Part shown: in pieces, positions 1-8,500 of the stretch
Layout of the letters: every line of letters begins with the position of its first letter
Numbering within the stretch: the first letter of the stretch is position 1
Origin: Clostridia bacterium
GTDB lineage: Bacteria; Bacillota; Clostridia; UMGS1883
Direction: 5' to 3'
DNA length: 23,941 nt
Assembly: GCA_017468215.1 (NCBI GenBank)
Contig: JAFUJG010000182.1
Span: 1-23,941, forward strand
Program-made: the position numbers and the translations under genes
The notes under the pieces: model-generated
Database searches by the model: none
What the model saw: the letters and a program-made list of their open reading frames with translations, nothing else
What the model was told of the DNA's origin: nothing

Positions 1-236
1 ATGAAACTTGACACCGCCATTTTTGGTTGTATACTTAATAGTAGATGTACATGGTCGGGCATCATGTGACCTTCCAGTATATCCACCCCTTTGTACTTGC
101 ATAATGTTCGTATTATCTCTTGAAGGTCTGCCCTATATTGTCCGTATATCGCTTTCCTTCTGTATTTTGGCACGAACACTATGTGATACTTGCACATCCA
201 TTTTGTGTGCACTAAACTACTACTTTTATTTGCCAT
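1..236 (-). CDS. tnpA: IS200/IS605-family transposase TnpA (partial, 3' end outside window)
   Basis: The reverse strand encodes the first 78 residues of a single-strand-DNA transposase of the IS200/IS605 family, which excises and inserts the element as single-stranded circles using a HUH nuclease. Visible family features are the N-terminus with HTKWMCKYHIVFVPKYRRK (about residues 10-28) and the HUH motif DHVHLLL with metal-binding histidines H62 and H64. The catalytic tyrosine, expected near residue 125, lies beyond the window edge, so intactness cannot be judged. The ATG at 236-234 is preceded by an AAAGGAG ribosome-binding site. No tnpB or right end is visible. The element lies downstream of the pgi terminator, where insertion would be harmless. 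Confidence 0.93.
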   Translation of the reverse strand, partial: MANKSSSLVHTKWMCKYHIVFVPKYRRKAIYGQYRADLQEIIRTLCKYKGVDILEGHMMPDHVHLLLSIQPKMAVSSF

Positions 237-319
237 AAAAGTCTCCTTTCTTTACTGCAATAAGCTTGAACAACTTTATTGTATCAGAAAGGGGAATTTT
301 TTGGTATAACCGTTGTTTC

Positions 320-338
320 CCACCCGCAAAGCAGGTGG
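320..338 (-). mobile_element. Subterminal hairpin of the IS200/IS605 left end
   Basis: CCACCTGC-TTT-GCGGGTGG on the minus strand forms an 8-bp stem (one G-T pair) with a 3-nt loop, 84 nt upstream of tnpA. IS200/IS605 elements end in such imperfect subterminal hairpins, recognised by TnpA, rather than in terminal inverted repeats. The cleavage site should be a short distance further out, between 339 and 398, but cannot be placed without the right end or an empty site. The stretch 345-375 also contains a weaker stem-like sequence around CACTTCGTTCG. Confidence 0.75.
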
Positions 339-398
339 TTGTCTGTTTCGTATGCTCACTTCGTTCGCACACTCAACGGTCTAAAGACACATAATACA

Positions 399-426
399 AA
401 AACAGACGGTATATACCGTCTGTTTT
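399..426 (-). terminator. Intrinsic terminator after pgi
   Basis: A perfect palindrome with arms AAAACAGACGGTAT and ATACCGTCTGTTTT. On the minus strand it is followed by an additional T and begins 14 nt beyond the pgi stop codon. It ends the GH35-pgi transcript. Confidence 0.85.
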
Positions 427-439
427 GTGGTTTTTAATT

Positions 440-1789
440 TTACTTAAGTCTCTTAAGAAGTTCTGCCTGTGCTTCTTCATAACCGGGCTTACCGAGGAGT
501 GCGAACATATTTTTCTTATATGCTTCAACGCCGGGCTGGTCAAAGGGGTTAACGCCGTTCATATAGCCACTGATACCGCAAGCCTTTTCAAAGAAGTAGA
601 TAAGGTTACCGAGGCAGTATTCGTCCATTTTTTCGGCCTTAACGATGAGGTTAGGCACATTACCATCTGTGTGAGCGAGAAGTGTACCGTTAAACGCCTG
701 CTCGTTAACATAGCTTACATTTTTGCCTGCAAGGAAGTTAAGACCGTCAACGTTGTCTGCATCTGTGCCTATAATAACATCTTTTCTTGCGTTTTCAAAG
801 AAAAGAACTGTTTCGAACATAATGCGGAGACCTTCCTGGATGTACTGGCCCATGGAGTGAAGGTCGCTGGAGAAGTCAACAGCTGCAGGGAAAATACCCT
901 TGTTGTCCTTGCCTTCGCTTTCGCCAAAGAGCTGCTTCCACCATTCGGCAAAGTAATGAACGTTGGGCTCATAGTTTACAAGCATTTCTGTTGTCTTACC
1001 CTTTCTGTAAAGAGCGTTACGGACAGCTGCATACTGATAGCATTCGTTTTCAGCAAGGTTGGGGTTTGCATACTGAACCATAGCATCCTTCGCACCCTGC
1101 ATAAGAGCATCGATGTCACAGCCTGCTGCTGCAATGGGAAGAAGGCCAACTGCTGTAAGCACGCTGAAACGGCCGCCTACATCGTCCGGAACTACGAATG
1201 TTTCGTAGCCTTCCTTATCAGCAAGGTTCTTAAGTGCACCCTTAGCTTTGTCTGTTGTAGCAAAGATTCTTTCCTTTGCGCCTTCCTTGCCGTACTTTTC
1301 AACCAAAAGGTCACGGAATACACGGAAAGCAATAGCGGGCTCAGTTGTAGTACCACTCTTACTGATGATGTTTACAGAGAAATCCTTATCCTTTACAACT
1401 TCGATAAGGTCGGAAAGGTATGTGGAAGAAATAGAGTTACCCGCAAAGAAAATCTGAGGAGCACCCTTTCTTGCTTCCTTGGACACGTTGAAGAAGTTAT
1501 TCGACATCATTTCGATAACCATTCTTGCACCAAGGTAGCTGCCGCCGATACCAATAACGATTAAAGCCTCGCTGTTGGACTTAATCTTTTCTGCTGCCTT
1601 CTTAATTCGGGCAAATTCTTCCTTGTCGTAATTTTCGGGAAGGTTTACCCAGCCGAGGAAGTCGCTTCCTAAGCCTGTTCCGTTATGGAGAGTGTCGTGA
1701 GCAACCTGCACGTAAGGTGCAAGAGCATTAATCTCTCTTTCGGAAACAAACTTGTCAGCCTTGGAATAATCAAATTTAATTTTAACCAT
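440..1789 (-). CDS. pgi: Glucose-6-phosphate isomerase
   Basis: Cytoplasmic enzyme interconverting glucose 6-phosphate and fructose 6-phosphate in glycolysis and gluconeogenesis. The 449 residues match the usual length of the Bacillota-type enzyme. The two sugar-isomerase (SIS) phosphate-binding regions are clear: [10 protein letters not shown] at about 80-89 and SKSGTTTEP at about 143-151. [10 protein letters not shown] (203-212), GESEGK with the catalytic-base glutamate (about E290) and QYIQEG (315-320) are also present. The ATG at 1789 has an AAAGGATTG ribosome-binding site. It starts 29 nt after the GH35 beta-galactosidase stop with no terminator between, so the two are probably cotranscribed and pgi is followed by a strong terminator. 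The pairing makes sense if glucose or galactose released by the glycosidase enters glycolysis. Confidence 0.97.
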   Translation of the reverse strand: MVKIKFDYSKADKFVSEREINALAPYVQVAHDTLHNGTGLGSDFLGWVNLPENYDKEEFARIKKAAEKIKSNSEALIVIGIGGSYLGARMVIEMMSNNFFNVSKEARKGAPQIFFAGNSISSTYLSDLIEVVKDKDFSVNIISKSGTTTEPAIAFRVFRDLLVEKYGKEGAKERIFATTDKAKGALKNLADKEGYETFVVPDDVGGRFSVLTAVGLLPIAAAGCDIDALMQGAKDAMVQYANPNLAENECYQYAAVRNALYRKGKTTEMLVNYEPNVHYFAEWWKQLFGESEGKDNKGIFPAAVDFSSDLHSMGQYIQEGLRIMFETVLFFENARKDVIIGTDADNVDGLNFLAGKNVSYVNEQAFNGTLLAHTDGNVPNLIVKAEKMDEYCLGNLIYFFEKACGISGYMNGVNPFDQPGVEAYKKNMFALLGKPGYEEAQAELLKRLK

Positions 1790-1818
1790 TTGTTGTCAAT
1801 CCTTTCAATTGTATGCTA

Positions 1819-3570
1819 TTACAGACCTGCAGGACCAAGGTCGGGTTCGTCCTTGAAGCTGATAGTATCGCTTGCCTTGCCGTCTGTTTCAAATATGATA
1901 ATTTCGTTCTTACCCACCTTAACAAGAGGACCGGGCACATAGAGACGCTTCTGAGGACCGATTTCCCAGAAACGACCAAGGTTAAAGCCATTGATAAATG
2001 CAACGCCTTTGCCGAATGTGCCAAGCTCGAGGAATGTATCGCCCTGCTCAGAAACTTCGAAAGTGAATTTGTAGAAAGCGGGTGTACCTTCTTCGTAGCC
2101 CTTTGTAAAGTCAACTTTTTCAATGTTTGTAAGAGGAAGTGCGTAGTTATCCCAACCGTAGTGGAAGTGACCGTTAACGAGAACGCCGTTTGTGATACCC
2201 TTTCTCTGCTTTTCAATCTTCCAGCTAAAGTTTACTCTACCCATATTCTCCATAAGAATACTGATATCTGTAGCACTTCTGTTAAGTTTTCTTTCAACTA
2301 AGAGCTCACGGTCGTAAATAGTTTCACACACCTTGCCATCTAAGGAAACAACCGCACGGTCGTTAGCGTCTGCAAGATAAATCTTTTCAAGCCACTTTTC
2401 CTTGCCGAATGTAGACTTGTAGTATGTATAGCCGTAGCTTTCGTCCATCTTTTCCATACCGATTGTGTTATGGTCATGAACGTACTTTGTAGCGATTGTA
2501 TCAAGTGTGTTGTCAAGAGAAACCTTTGCTTCGCATTTAACATCACCGTAAGCAATGCGCTTAATCTTAGTTGTAAATTCAACCTCAGGAATGTCAACAT
2601 ACTTGGACGCAATGCTCTTAAAAGCCTTATATTTTTCTGTAATCTGACCGTCTTCGGAAAGCACAGCATCGTAGTCATAGCTTGTAACGTCGGGAGAAAG
2701 CTCGTCATAGTAGTTGGAGCCGTTCATAAAGCCGAAGTTTGTGCCGCCGTGGAACATGTAAATGTTGATGTTACCAAGTCTGATAGCATCGTCAAAATCC
2801 TTCTTGTTCTTCTCTAAATTACTGATTGTGTGCTTACCGCAACCCCAGCTGTCGAACCAGCCTACCCAGAATTCCATAACCATTAAGGGACCGCCGTCTG
2901 TGTGCTTTTTAAGTACGTTGAACTGATTTTCAACGTCGCTGCCGAAGTTACCTGTGGGAAGTGCACCGGGGCACTTACCGCTTTCCAACGCATCGCCCCA
3001 AGGACCGTCACTTGTCACAAAGGGAATATCTGCACCAAGCTCAATCATCATGTTTTTCATAGCTTCAAGGTACTTTGTGTCGTTACCGTAGTAGCCATAT
3101 TCGTTTTCAACCTGATACATGATAATGGGACCGCCGTTTGTAATCTGCAAGGGCTTCAAAATTTTGAAAAGCTCTGTGTAGTATGCCTTAACCTTGCTCA
3201 TGTAGGGCTCGTAAAGGCCACGGAGCTTAATACCGTCGTACTTTAACAGCCAGCCGGGAAGACCGCCGAACTCCCATTCGGCACAAATGTAAGGAGACGG
3301 ACGAACGATTACATACAAGCCGAGTTCCTGTGCAATTTCAATATATTTCTTTAAATCACAGATACCCTCAAAGTTGAACACACCTTCCTTAGGCTCGTGC
3401 ATGTTCCATGCAACATAGGTTTCAACAGTGTTGCAACCCATAGCCTTTAACTTTTCAAGTCTGTCTCTCCAGTATTCGGGCACTATTCTGAAATAGTGCA
3501 TGCCACCGGAAATAATCTTGAAAGGTTCGCCATTAAGGTAAAACTGATCTTTAATTTCAAAAGTTCCCAT
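1819..3570 (-). CDS. Beta-galactosidase, glycoside hydrolase family 35
   Basis: Removes terminal beta-linked galactose from oligosaccharides. The N-terminal TIM barrel is typical of GH35: ISGGMHYFRI (19-28), WNMHEP (55-60), RPSPYICAEWEFGGLP (90-105), QVENEYG (153-159) with the catalytic acid/base E157, and VMEFWVGWFDSWG (231-243) with the nucleophile E233. A C-terminal beta-sandwich region follows, ending in GFNLGRFWEIGPQKRLYVPG, a galactose-binding-like jelly roll usual for the family. The length (583 residues) fits the compact bacterial type. There is no signal peptide, so it should act in the cytoplasm on imported oligosaccharides. The ATG at 3570 has a CGGAGG ribosome-binding site. It is the first gene of a probable operon with pgi; no dedicated transporter gene is adjacent. 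Confidence 0.96.
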   Translation of the reverse strand: MGTFEIKDQFYLNGEPFKIISGGMHYFRIVPEYWRDRLEKLKAMGCNTVETYVAWNMHEPKEGVFNFEGICDLKKYIEIAQELGLYVIVRPSPYICAEWEFGGLPGWLLKYDGIKLRGLYEPYMSKVKAYYTELFKILKPLQITNGGPIIMYQVENEYGYYGNDTKYLEAMKNMMIELGADIPFVTSDGPWGDALESGKCPGALPTGNFGSDVENQFNVLKKHTDGGPLMVMEFWVGWFDSWGCGKHTISNLEKNKKDFDDAIRLGNINIYMFHGGTNFGFMNGSNYYDELSPDVTSYDYDAVLSEDGQITEKYKAFKSIASKYVDIPEVEFTTKIKRIAYGDVKCEAKVSLDNTLDTIATKYVHDHNTIGMEKMDESYGYTYYKSTFGKEKWLEKIYLADANDRAVVSLDGKVCETIYDRELLVERKLNRSATDISILMENMGRVNFSWKIEKQRKGITNGVLVNGHFHYGWDNYALPLTNIEKVDFTKGYEEGTPAFYKFTFEVSEQGDTFLELGTFGKGVAFINGFNLGRFWEIGPQKRLYVPGPLVKVGKNEIIIFETDGKASDTISFKDEPDLGPAGL

Positions 3571-3618
3571 GATAAATACCTCCGTTTATATAAAATTTTA
3601 TTACATACATATCCTTTT

Positions 3619-3659
3619 ATTATATAGGAAATTGTGTGCAGAATGTGCGCATATTTGCA
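3619..3659 (-). promoter_or_regulatory. Putative promoter and dyad upstream of GH35
   Basis: On the minus strand a consensus -10 TATAAT lies at 3624-3619. At 17-bp spacing the -35 position reads CACATT, a poor match to TTGACA. Overlapping and just upstream of it is an imperfect dyad, TGC-N2-ATAT-N2-GCA (3646-3659). A good -10 with a bad -35 and a nearby dyad suggests a promoter needing an activator, as expected for a sugar-utilisation operon. The regulator is not in the window. Confidence 0.4.
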
Positions 3660-3667
3660 TATAAAAT

Positions 3668-3734
3668 AAAAGTGTACCTTTTCATCCCCCATGATTGGGG
3701 GACCGAGGGGGTTGAAGTGTTAAAACACTTTTTT
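3668..3734. repeat. MITE-like imperfect inverted repeat with nested hairpins
   Basis: The outer arms AAAAGTGT (3668-3675) and ACACTTTT (3725-3732) are inverted repeats. Inside are CCCCCA-TGAT-TGGGGG (3686-3702) and a G-rich GACCGAGGGGG tract. The last arm can alternatively pair with AAGTGT (3715-3720), giving a hairpin followed by a T-run on the plus strand. From memory, C-rich/G-rich intergenic palindromes of this style recur in Clostridia genomes, but identity with a named family cannot be shown here. It codes for nothing obvious. Confidence 0.5.
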
Positions 3735-3832
3735 ATATTATACCTTGTTCTCCAAAATAAGTAAATAACTATTTTTGAATTTGAGGAAATTATTTTATTC
3801 AAATGCCCATAAAAACTAATTCGCAAAAAAAC

Positions 3833-3861
3833 TTGACACAAGGTCATTTTAACATTATAAT
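3833..3861 (+). promoter_or_regulatory. Consensus sigma-A promoter of tRNA-Pro
   Basis: TTGACA at 3833-3838 and TATAAT at 3856-3861 match the consensus perfectly with a 17-bp spacer. The -10 box ends 25 nt before the mature tRNA 5' end. Confidence 0.9.
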
Positions 3862-3886
3862 AATTAGGCAAAACAAATTACACTAT

Positions 3887-3962
3887 CGGGGTGTAGCGCA
3901 GATGGTAGCGTGCTTGTTTCGGGTACAAGAGGCCATGGGTTCAAATCCCGTCACTCCGACCA
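3887..3962 (+). tRNA. tRNA-Pro (anticodon CGG)
   Basis: A 76-nt cloverleaf with acceptor arms CGGGGTG and CACTCCG (one G-T pair), discriminator A and an encoded CCA end. The anticodon arm CTTGT-TTCGGGT-ACAAG has anticodon CGG, which reads proline codon CCG. The T-arm is ATGGG-TTCAAAT-CCCGT. It is a single-gene unit with its own promoter and terminator. Confidence 0.97.
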
Positions 3963-3964
3963 AG

Positions 3965-4006
3965 AAAAACAGAAATATCAACGCAAGTTGGTGTTTCTGT
4001 TTTTTA
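3965..4006 (+). terminator. Terminator of tRNA-Pro
   Basis: Hairpin with arms AAAACAGAAA and TTTCTGTTTT extended by CAAC/GTTG around a GCAA loop, followed by a T-run, starting 2 nt after the tRNA CCA end. Confidence 0.85.
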
Positions 4007-4012
4007 TTTATC

Positions 4013-4083
4013 GACGGGATTTGAAGCCTAAAAGGGCACAAGGTGTTAAGAGCAGCAATACGGTCAAGAAAACCGTGCCCCTT
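4013..4083. repeat. Inverted copy of the tRNA T-arm followed by a structured stretch
   Basis: GACGGGATTTGAA (4013-4025) is the exact reverse complement of TTCAAATCCCGTC in the tRNA-Pro T-arm (3940-3952). Directly after it, AAGGGCAC (4032-4039) can pair with GTGCCC(C)TT (4075-4083), enclosing a smaller ACGGT/ACCGT stem (4060-4076). There is no convincing reading frame. The stretch 4084-4122 shows nothing further. It may be a relic of an element or tRNA fragment inserted beside the gene; function unknown. Confidence 0.45.
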
Positions 4084-4099
4084 ATTAACAAAATGCTAG

Positions 4100-4128
4100 T
4101 TTACTTTTTGGAAAGTCTACAGTATAAT
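4100..4128 (+). promoter_or_regulatory. Putative promoter of the two-gene hypothetical unit
   Basis: TTTACT (4100-4105), 17-bp spacer and TATAAT (4123-4128). The -10 is perfect, the -35 matches in four of six positions. It lies 48 nt before the first start codon. Confidence 0.5.
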
Positions 4129-4176
4129 TAAGACAAATAGTTTTTTGTTTTAATTATACATAGGAGAAGGAGTAAA

Positions 4177-5016
4177 ATGAAAAAATCATTATTAGCAGCT
4201 TTGTTTTTAGTAATTACAATTGCTTCAAGCATTGTTTTTTATCAGATAGGATTTAATGCCGGAAAGCAGCATTATAAAAACGATAGGGCAACGGATACAA
4301 CAGCAGTTGACGATTTACCGTCAGATAGTAGTATAGTTAAGATAGATTTCCCGCTTATCGACATTGCTTTTAATGACGGAAATGACTGGATAGTAGTTAT
4401 TGCAAACGGTATATATACAGAAAACCCAACATACCGATTCTGCAATAACGGCGAAGAACTCCAGTTTTGTAAGGAATTTTTGTATGTACATACATTTCCT
4501 GCAGGGAGAGGAACTACACCAGATGGTTGCATAACTGTATATAAAAACGGTCAGGAAGTAAAGAGTGTTGAATACTTTAAAATGGTTATTGAAAGTGAAA
4601 CTGTAGAAAACGCATTTGAGAAAACCACACATGATAAACTTGATAAAATAATATCCGGATATTCTTCCGAGGAAGCAAATTCAAATTTTGGTTATATTTC
4701 GGAGGTTCCGGTTAAAGATGTTGAGGCAGTGGTCGGAGAAAACGGATTAACTTCTGAGGAAGCAGAACAGCTTTGTTTTAAGGTTTTAGGCGATAAAGAT
4801 GAAGACATGACAGGATTTCCTAAATCATATAAATGCATTGGCGGAGTTTCCGCAAATAATAAATTGTATTATGTAATGCATATTACCTGGCTGGTAGATA
4901 ATAATCATTGGTCATATATTGGAAATTGCTATGTTTCTTCTGATGGAAAGGAAATATACGATGGGGTCGTTCAACCTGCGGAATACACAATTATGGATTT
5001 AATATGGCATGAATAA
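4177..5016 (+). CDS. Membrane-anchored or secreted protein of unknown function
   Basis: A 279-residue protein that I do not recognise. Residues 1-3 are basic (MKKS), followed by a hydrophobic segment at about 5-25 (LLAALFLVITIASSIVFYQI) that is either a membrane anchor or a signal peptide with no clear cleavage site and no lipobox cysteine. The rest is hydrophilic and acidic and should be extracellular. The last third (about 185-279: SEEAEQLCFKVLGD, then YYVMHITWLVDNNHWSYIG and VSSDGKEIYDG) is reminiscent of PepSY-like small beta/alpha domains, but this is only an impression. AGGAGAAGGAG precedes the ATG. Base composition is visibly more AT-rich than the flanking metabolic genes, consistent with an accessory or transferred gene beside a tRNA. 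Confidence 0.8.
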   Translation: MKKSLLAALFLVITIASSIVFYQIGFNAGKQHYKNDRATDTTAVDDLPSDSSIVKIDFPLIDIAFNDGNDWIVVIANGIYTENPTYRFCNNGEELQFCKEFLYVHTFPAGRGTTPDGCITVYKNGQEVKSVEYFKMVIESETVENAFEKTTHDKLDKIISGYSSEEANSNFGYISEVPVKDVEAVVGENGLTSEEAEQLCFKVLGDKDEDMTGFPKSYKCIGGVSANNKLYYVMHITWLVDNNHWSYIGNCYVSSDGKEIYDGVVQPAEYTIMDLIWHE

Positions 5017-5038
5017 TTGTATTACCGAGGTGATAATT

Positions 5039-5497
5039 ATGAAAAAAATGCTGATTGCAACATTGAGCATTGTTTTATCAGCCGGGTTGATTTTAACAGT
5101 TTTAATCTTTGGCTTTAACTTTAGGAATATAGAACAAGATAAAACCTATGAGGCGGTAGAAAATTTTGACAATTATCAAATTGCCGAATATGTAATTACA
5201 CAATATTTTAAATATTACAAGACACACGGTTTAAATTTAAGATTGTCTGATTACAAAATAGATAAAATAGAGTTATGTGATGATTTTATAAACCAAGAAC
5301 ATATCGGAACAAACAATGGGTTTGTTTTTACAGTTACCTATGATGTAAAACCGTTTTTCGGCAATTTGTTCGCCAACTGGTATGCCGGGAATGGCAGCAA
5401 CAACGATACAGGATGGTGCGTAGACAAATTTGGCTATTATAAGGTCACTGCAAAAGATAACGAGTATGTTTTGGATTTTCTTGGAACATCTATTTAA
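5039..5497 (+). CDS. Small membrane-anchored protein of unknown function
   Basis: A 152-residue protein, not recognised. An N-terminal hydrophobic stretch at about 5-28 (MLIATLSIVLSAGLILTVLI) anchors it to the membrane or serves as a signal peptide; the remainder is predicted extracellular. Features include a Tyr/Phe-rich stretch (YVITQYFKYYKTHG) and TVTYDVKPFFGNLFANWYAG. The start chosen is ATG 5039, because MKK plus a hydrophobic core begins there and GAGGTG lies 8 nt upstream; an in-frame ATG at 5009 overlaps the previous gene's end and would put an uncharged, atypical extension before the signal. It follows the previous gene by 22 nt and shares its AT-rich composition, so the two form one unit ending in the terminator at 5515. 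Confidence 0.78.
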   Translation: MKKMLIATLSIVLSAGLILTVLIFGFNFRNIEQDKTYEAVENFDNYQIAEYVITQYFKYYKTHGLNLRLSDYKIDKIELCDDFINQEHIGTNNGFVFTVTYDVKPFFGNLFANWYAGNGSNNDTGWCVDKFGYYKVTAKDNEYVLDFLGTSI

Positions 5498-5514
5498 TAG
5501 TTTTATTCACAACA

Positions 5515-5542
5515 AAAAAGCAATCCTCTCGGATTGCTTTTT
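5515..5542. terminator. Bidirectional terminator between convergent units
   Basis: Arms AAAAAGCAATCC and GGATTGCTTTTT around a TCTC loop. It has A/T tracts on both sides and lies 17 nt past the hypothetical gene and 4 nt past the RND gene stop, so it can serve both. Confidence 0.88.
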
Positions 5543-5546
5543 GTTT

Positions 5547-8500
5547 TTATTCGTCAGCTAATGCTTTTTTGAAATTTTGTTTTGCTTTTTTCTTTTCGTC
5601 GCTCTTTCGTTTTCTGTCGTCAAATATTGAGTAAATAACAGGAATAAACAAAAGAGTTAACAATGTACCTATCAAAAGACCGCCTATTAAAACCGTTGCC
5701 AAGGGGTGCATCATTTCGCTGCCCTCTGCAGTAGACAGTGCCATAGGCAAGAAACCTAAAACAGACGTAAGGCTCGTCATAAGGATAGGACGAAGTCGTG
5801 TTTTACAGGATTCGACAATAATATTTGTTCGAGTTTCGTCGGGTTTCTCCTTGGAAAGCGTCTTGAAAAAGTCAATAAGCACGATAGCGTTATTAACTAT
5901 GATACCTGTAAGCATAAGTATACCCACACAGCCGATTACGCTCAAGGGCTCGCCTGCAACCAAAAGGCTAAGTACAACACCAATCATTGCCAAGGGCAAT
6001 GTAAAGAGCACGATAAAAGGCTCCGAGAAGCTTTCAAACTGTGCCGCCATTACCATATACATAAGAAGTATGCCTAAAAATATTGCAATTAAAAGCGACT
6101 CCATTGCGTCCATCATGATTTCGTATGTACCCGATTCTACAACGCCGATACCCTCGGGAAGACCGTTTTGTTCGAGAATGTCATTAAACTGATTAGTTAC
6201 GGTCTGTAAATCTTCGCCGTAGAACTTGCCTGTAAGAGTGATTGTTCTCTTTTGATCAACACGTGTGAGAGTGGTCGAACCTTGTGCAATCTCAATATCC
6301 GCAACCTCGCCTAAGGATACAATTGCACCACGTGGTGTTGTGATTCGCAAATTCTTAAGGTCGGTATAATCCTCAACGTAGCTGTCGGGGTATTTTACTA
6401 TAATATTGTACTCACTGCCGCTTTGAGTAATTCTTGATGCGGTGGTCTCGGCAAGAGCCTGATAAACAAGTCCGTTCAAGGTTGCCGCAGTAAGCGAATG
6501 CTGTGATGCAGCACTCTTTTTAGGTGTTATTTTCACCTCGGGCTTTGTTTCGGAAATAGATGTTGTGGTCTGGGTAATGGAGGGCATTGTCTGCATCCAT
6601 TCCTCAGCTTGGATTACGAATGCTTCCAGCACTTCGTCGTCATCGCCCGTAAAGGAGAACTCAACCTCGTCGGATGCCATCATTGCCATAGTGGTATTTG
6701 AAGCCTCAACAGAAATTGTTGCACCTGCAATATTGGAAAGAGCAGCTCTTATATCCTCGGCAATGTCAACAGTGGCTTTGGTGCGGTTATCCTTAAGTGT
6801 TACCGTAACAGAAGCACTGTTCTGGGATGCACCCATGATTGCACTCATGCTGCCACCACCTACCGTTGCAGCAATGGTTTCCACGGTTTCGTTCTGACTG
6901 ATTATAGATTCTACCTTTGCTGTTATTTTGTTAGTATCTTCGAGACGGCTTCCTGTAGGCAGTTCAATGCTTACGCTTATAACACCTTCATCAGATGAGG
7001 GCATAAGGGTCATACCTATGTTCATAAGCACTACCATGGCAAGAACAAACACTGCAAGAGTGAAAGCTACAAAGCTTTTTCTTTTCTTTAAAACAGTTCT
7101 TATTGCCTTGTCATACACCTTATAAACCCATGCCATAAACTTGTCAAAGGGCTTAAAGATAAAATCAAGACGCTTTTTTGTAACGCCTGACAAGGTTTCA
7201 ATACGTGAAGACAGCATAGGCACAAGCAGATATGTTACCAAAAGTGCCGAAATCTGCGAGAAAATAATAGTAAATGCCAGTTGCTTGAACATGATGGAAA
7301 CCATGTTATCGATAAAGAGTACCGGCACATATACAATACAGGTTGTTACAACAGAGGCTACAACTGCACCCATTACCTCGCCTGCACCTTTTATTGCCGC
7401 TTTATTTTTGTCTTCACCAAGGTCGTTTCTTCGGCGGAATATATTTTCAATAACAACAACCGCATTGTCAACCAGCATGCCCACGCCTAAAGCAAGACCG
7501 CCTAAGGAGACAACGTTCAAGGTCATGCCCGAGAAGAACATACCAATAAAGGTTGTTACAACCGATACAGGCATTGTAATGCCTATTACCATACTTGTTC
7601 TGAAGCTGCCCAGGAACAAAAGCAGGATAAGTATAGCAAGCACTGCACCTACAACTGCACTTTCTGCAACAGAGCCTATAGCATTTTCGATATAGCTTCC
7701 CTGTTCAAAAACAGTTACGTAATCAAATTTTGAGTTGTCTTGCTTAATCTGGTCAAGGGCTTCTAAAACGGCATTTACAACATCAACTGTATTTGCATCA
7801 GACTCCTGTGTTATGGAAATGGAAATAGATTCCTCGCCGTTTGTTCTTGAATATGTTGATGTGTCAGAATATGTATCGTAAACCTTTGCAATATCCTTTA
7901 TGTATATAACCTGACCTGTGGGAAGTGTGATGGGAACTTCTTCAATGTCGTAAATATCGTTGAACTTGTTTACAACTCTGACATTCATATCCTTACCAAG
8001 TCCTGTTATACTGCCTGCAGGAAGGTTCTGGTTCTGTGCGGCAATGGAGCCCACAATACCGGAAAGATTTATGTTGTAGCCAAAAATCTTTTCGGGAGAT
8101 ACAACAACCTCAAACTGTCTTTCCTCTGCACCTGCAACGCTTACGGAAGCTACGCCTGCAACGCTTTCCAGCTTATCTACAACATTATCCTCAACAAACT
8201 TTTTTGTCTGGATAGGGTCGTAGCCTTCGTATGTAACAGTGAACATAGCCGATGCCATCATGGACATATCGAGCTTTAAAACCATCGGGGCTTCACATTC
8301 CTCGGGAAGATAATCCTCAATAAGCGAAACCTGGTCCTTAACGCTTGTTATTGCATCATCCAGGTCAACGCCTGAGTCAAACTCCAGCATAACAAGGCTC
8401 AAGCCCTCGCTGGACTGGCTTACCATACCCGACACACCGCTTACCGAACCGAGTGCACTTTCCACGGTTTTTGTAACAAGGTTTTCAACCTCCTGTGCAC

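Noticed and set aside
425..1564. Long open frame on the plus strand opposite pgi
   Set aside because: The minus strand encodes an intact glucose-6-phosphate isomerase here; the plus frame is Cys/Val-rich nonsense with no family motif and no ribosome-binding site.
3940..4025. Prophage or island attachment site at tRNA-Pro
   Set aside because: Integrase sites give a direct repeat of the tRNA 3' end. The copy here is inverted and no integrase gene is present.
3803..4131. Two open frames running through tRNA-Pro
   Set aside because: They read across a tRNA and its terminator; the coding appearance is accidental.
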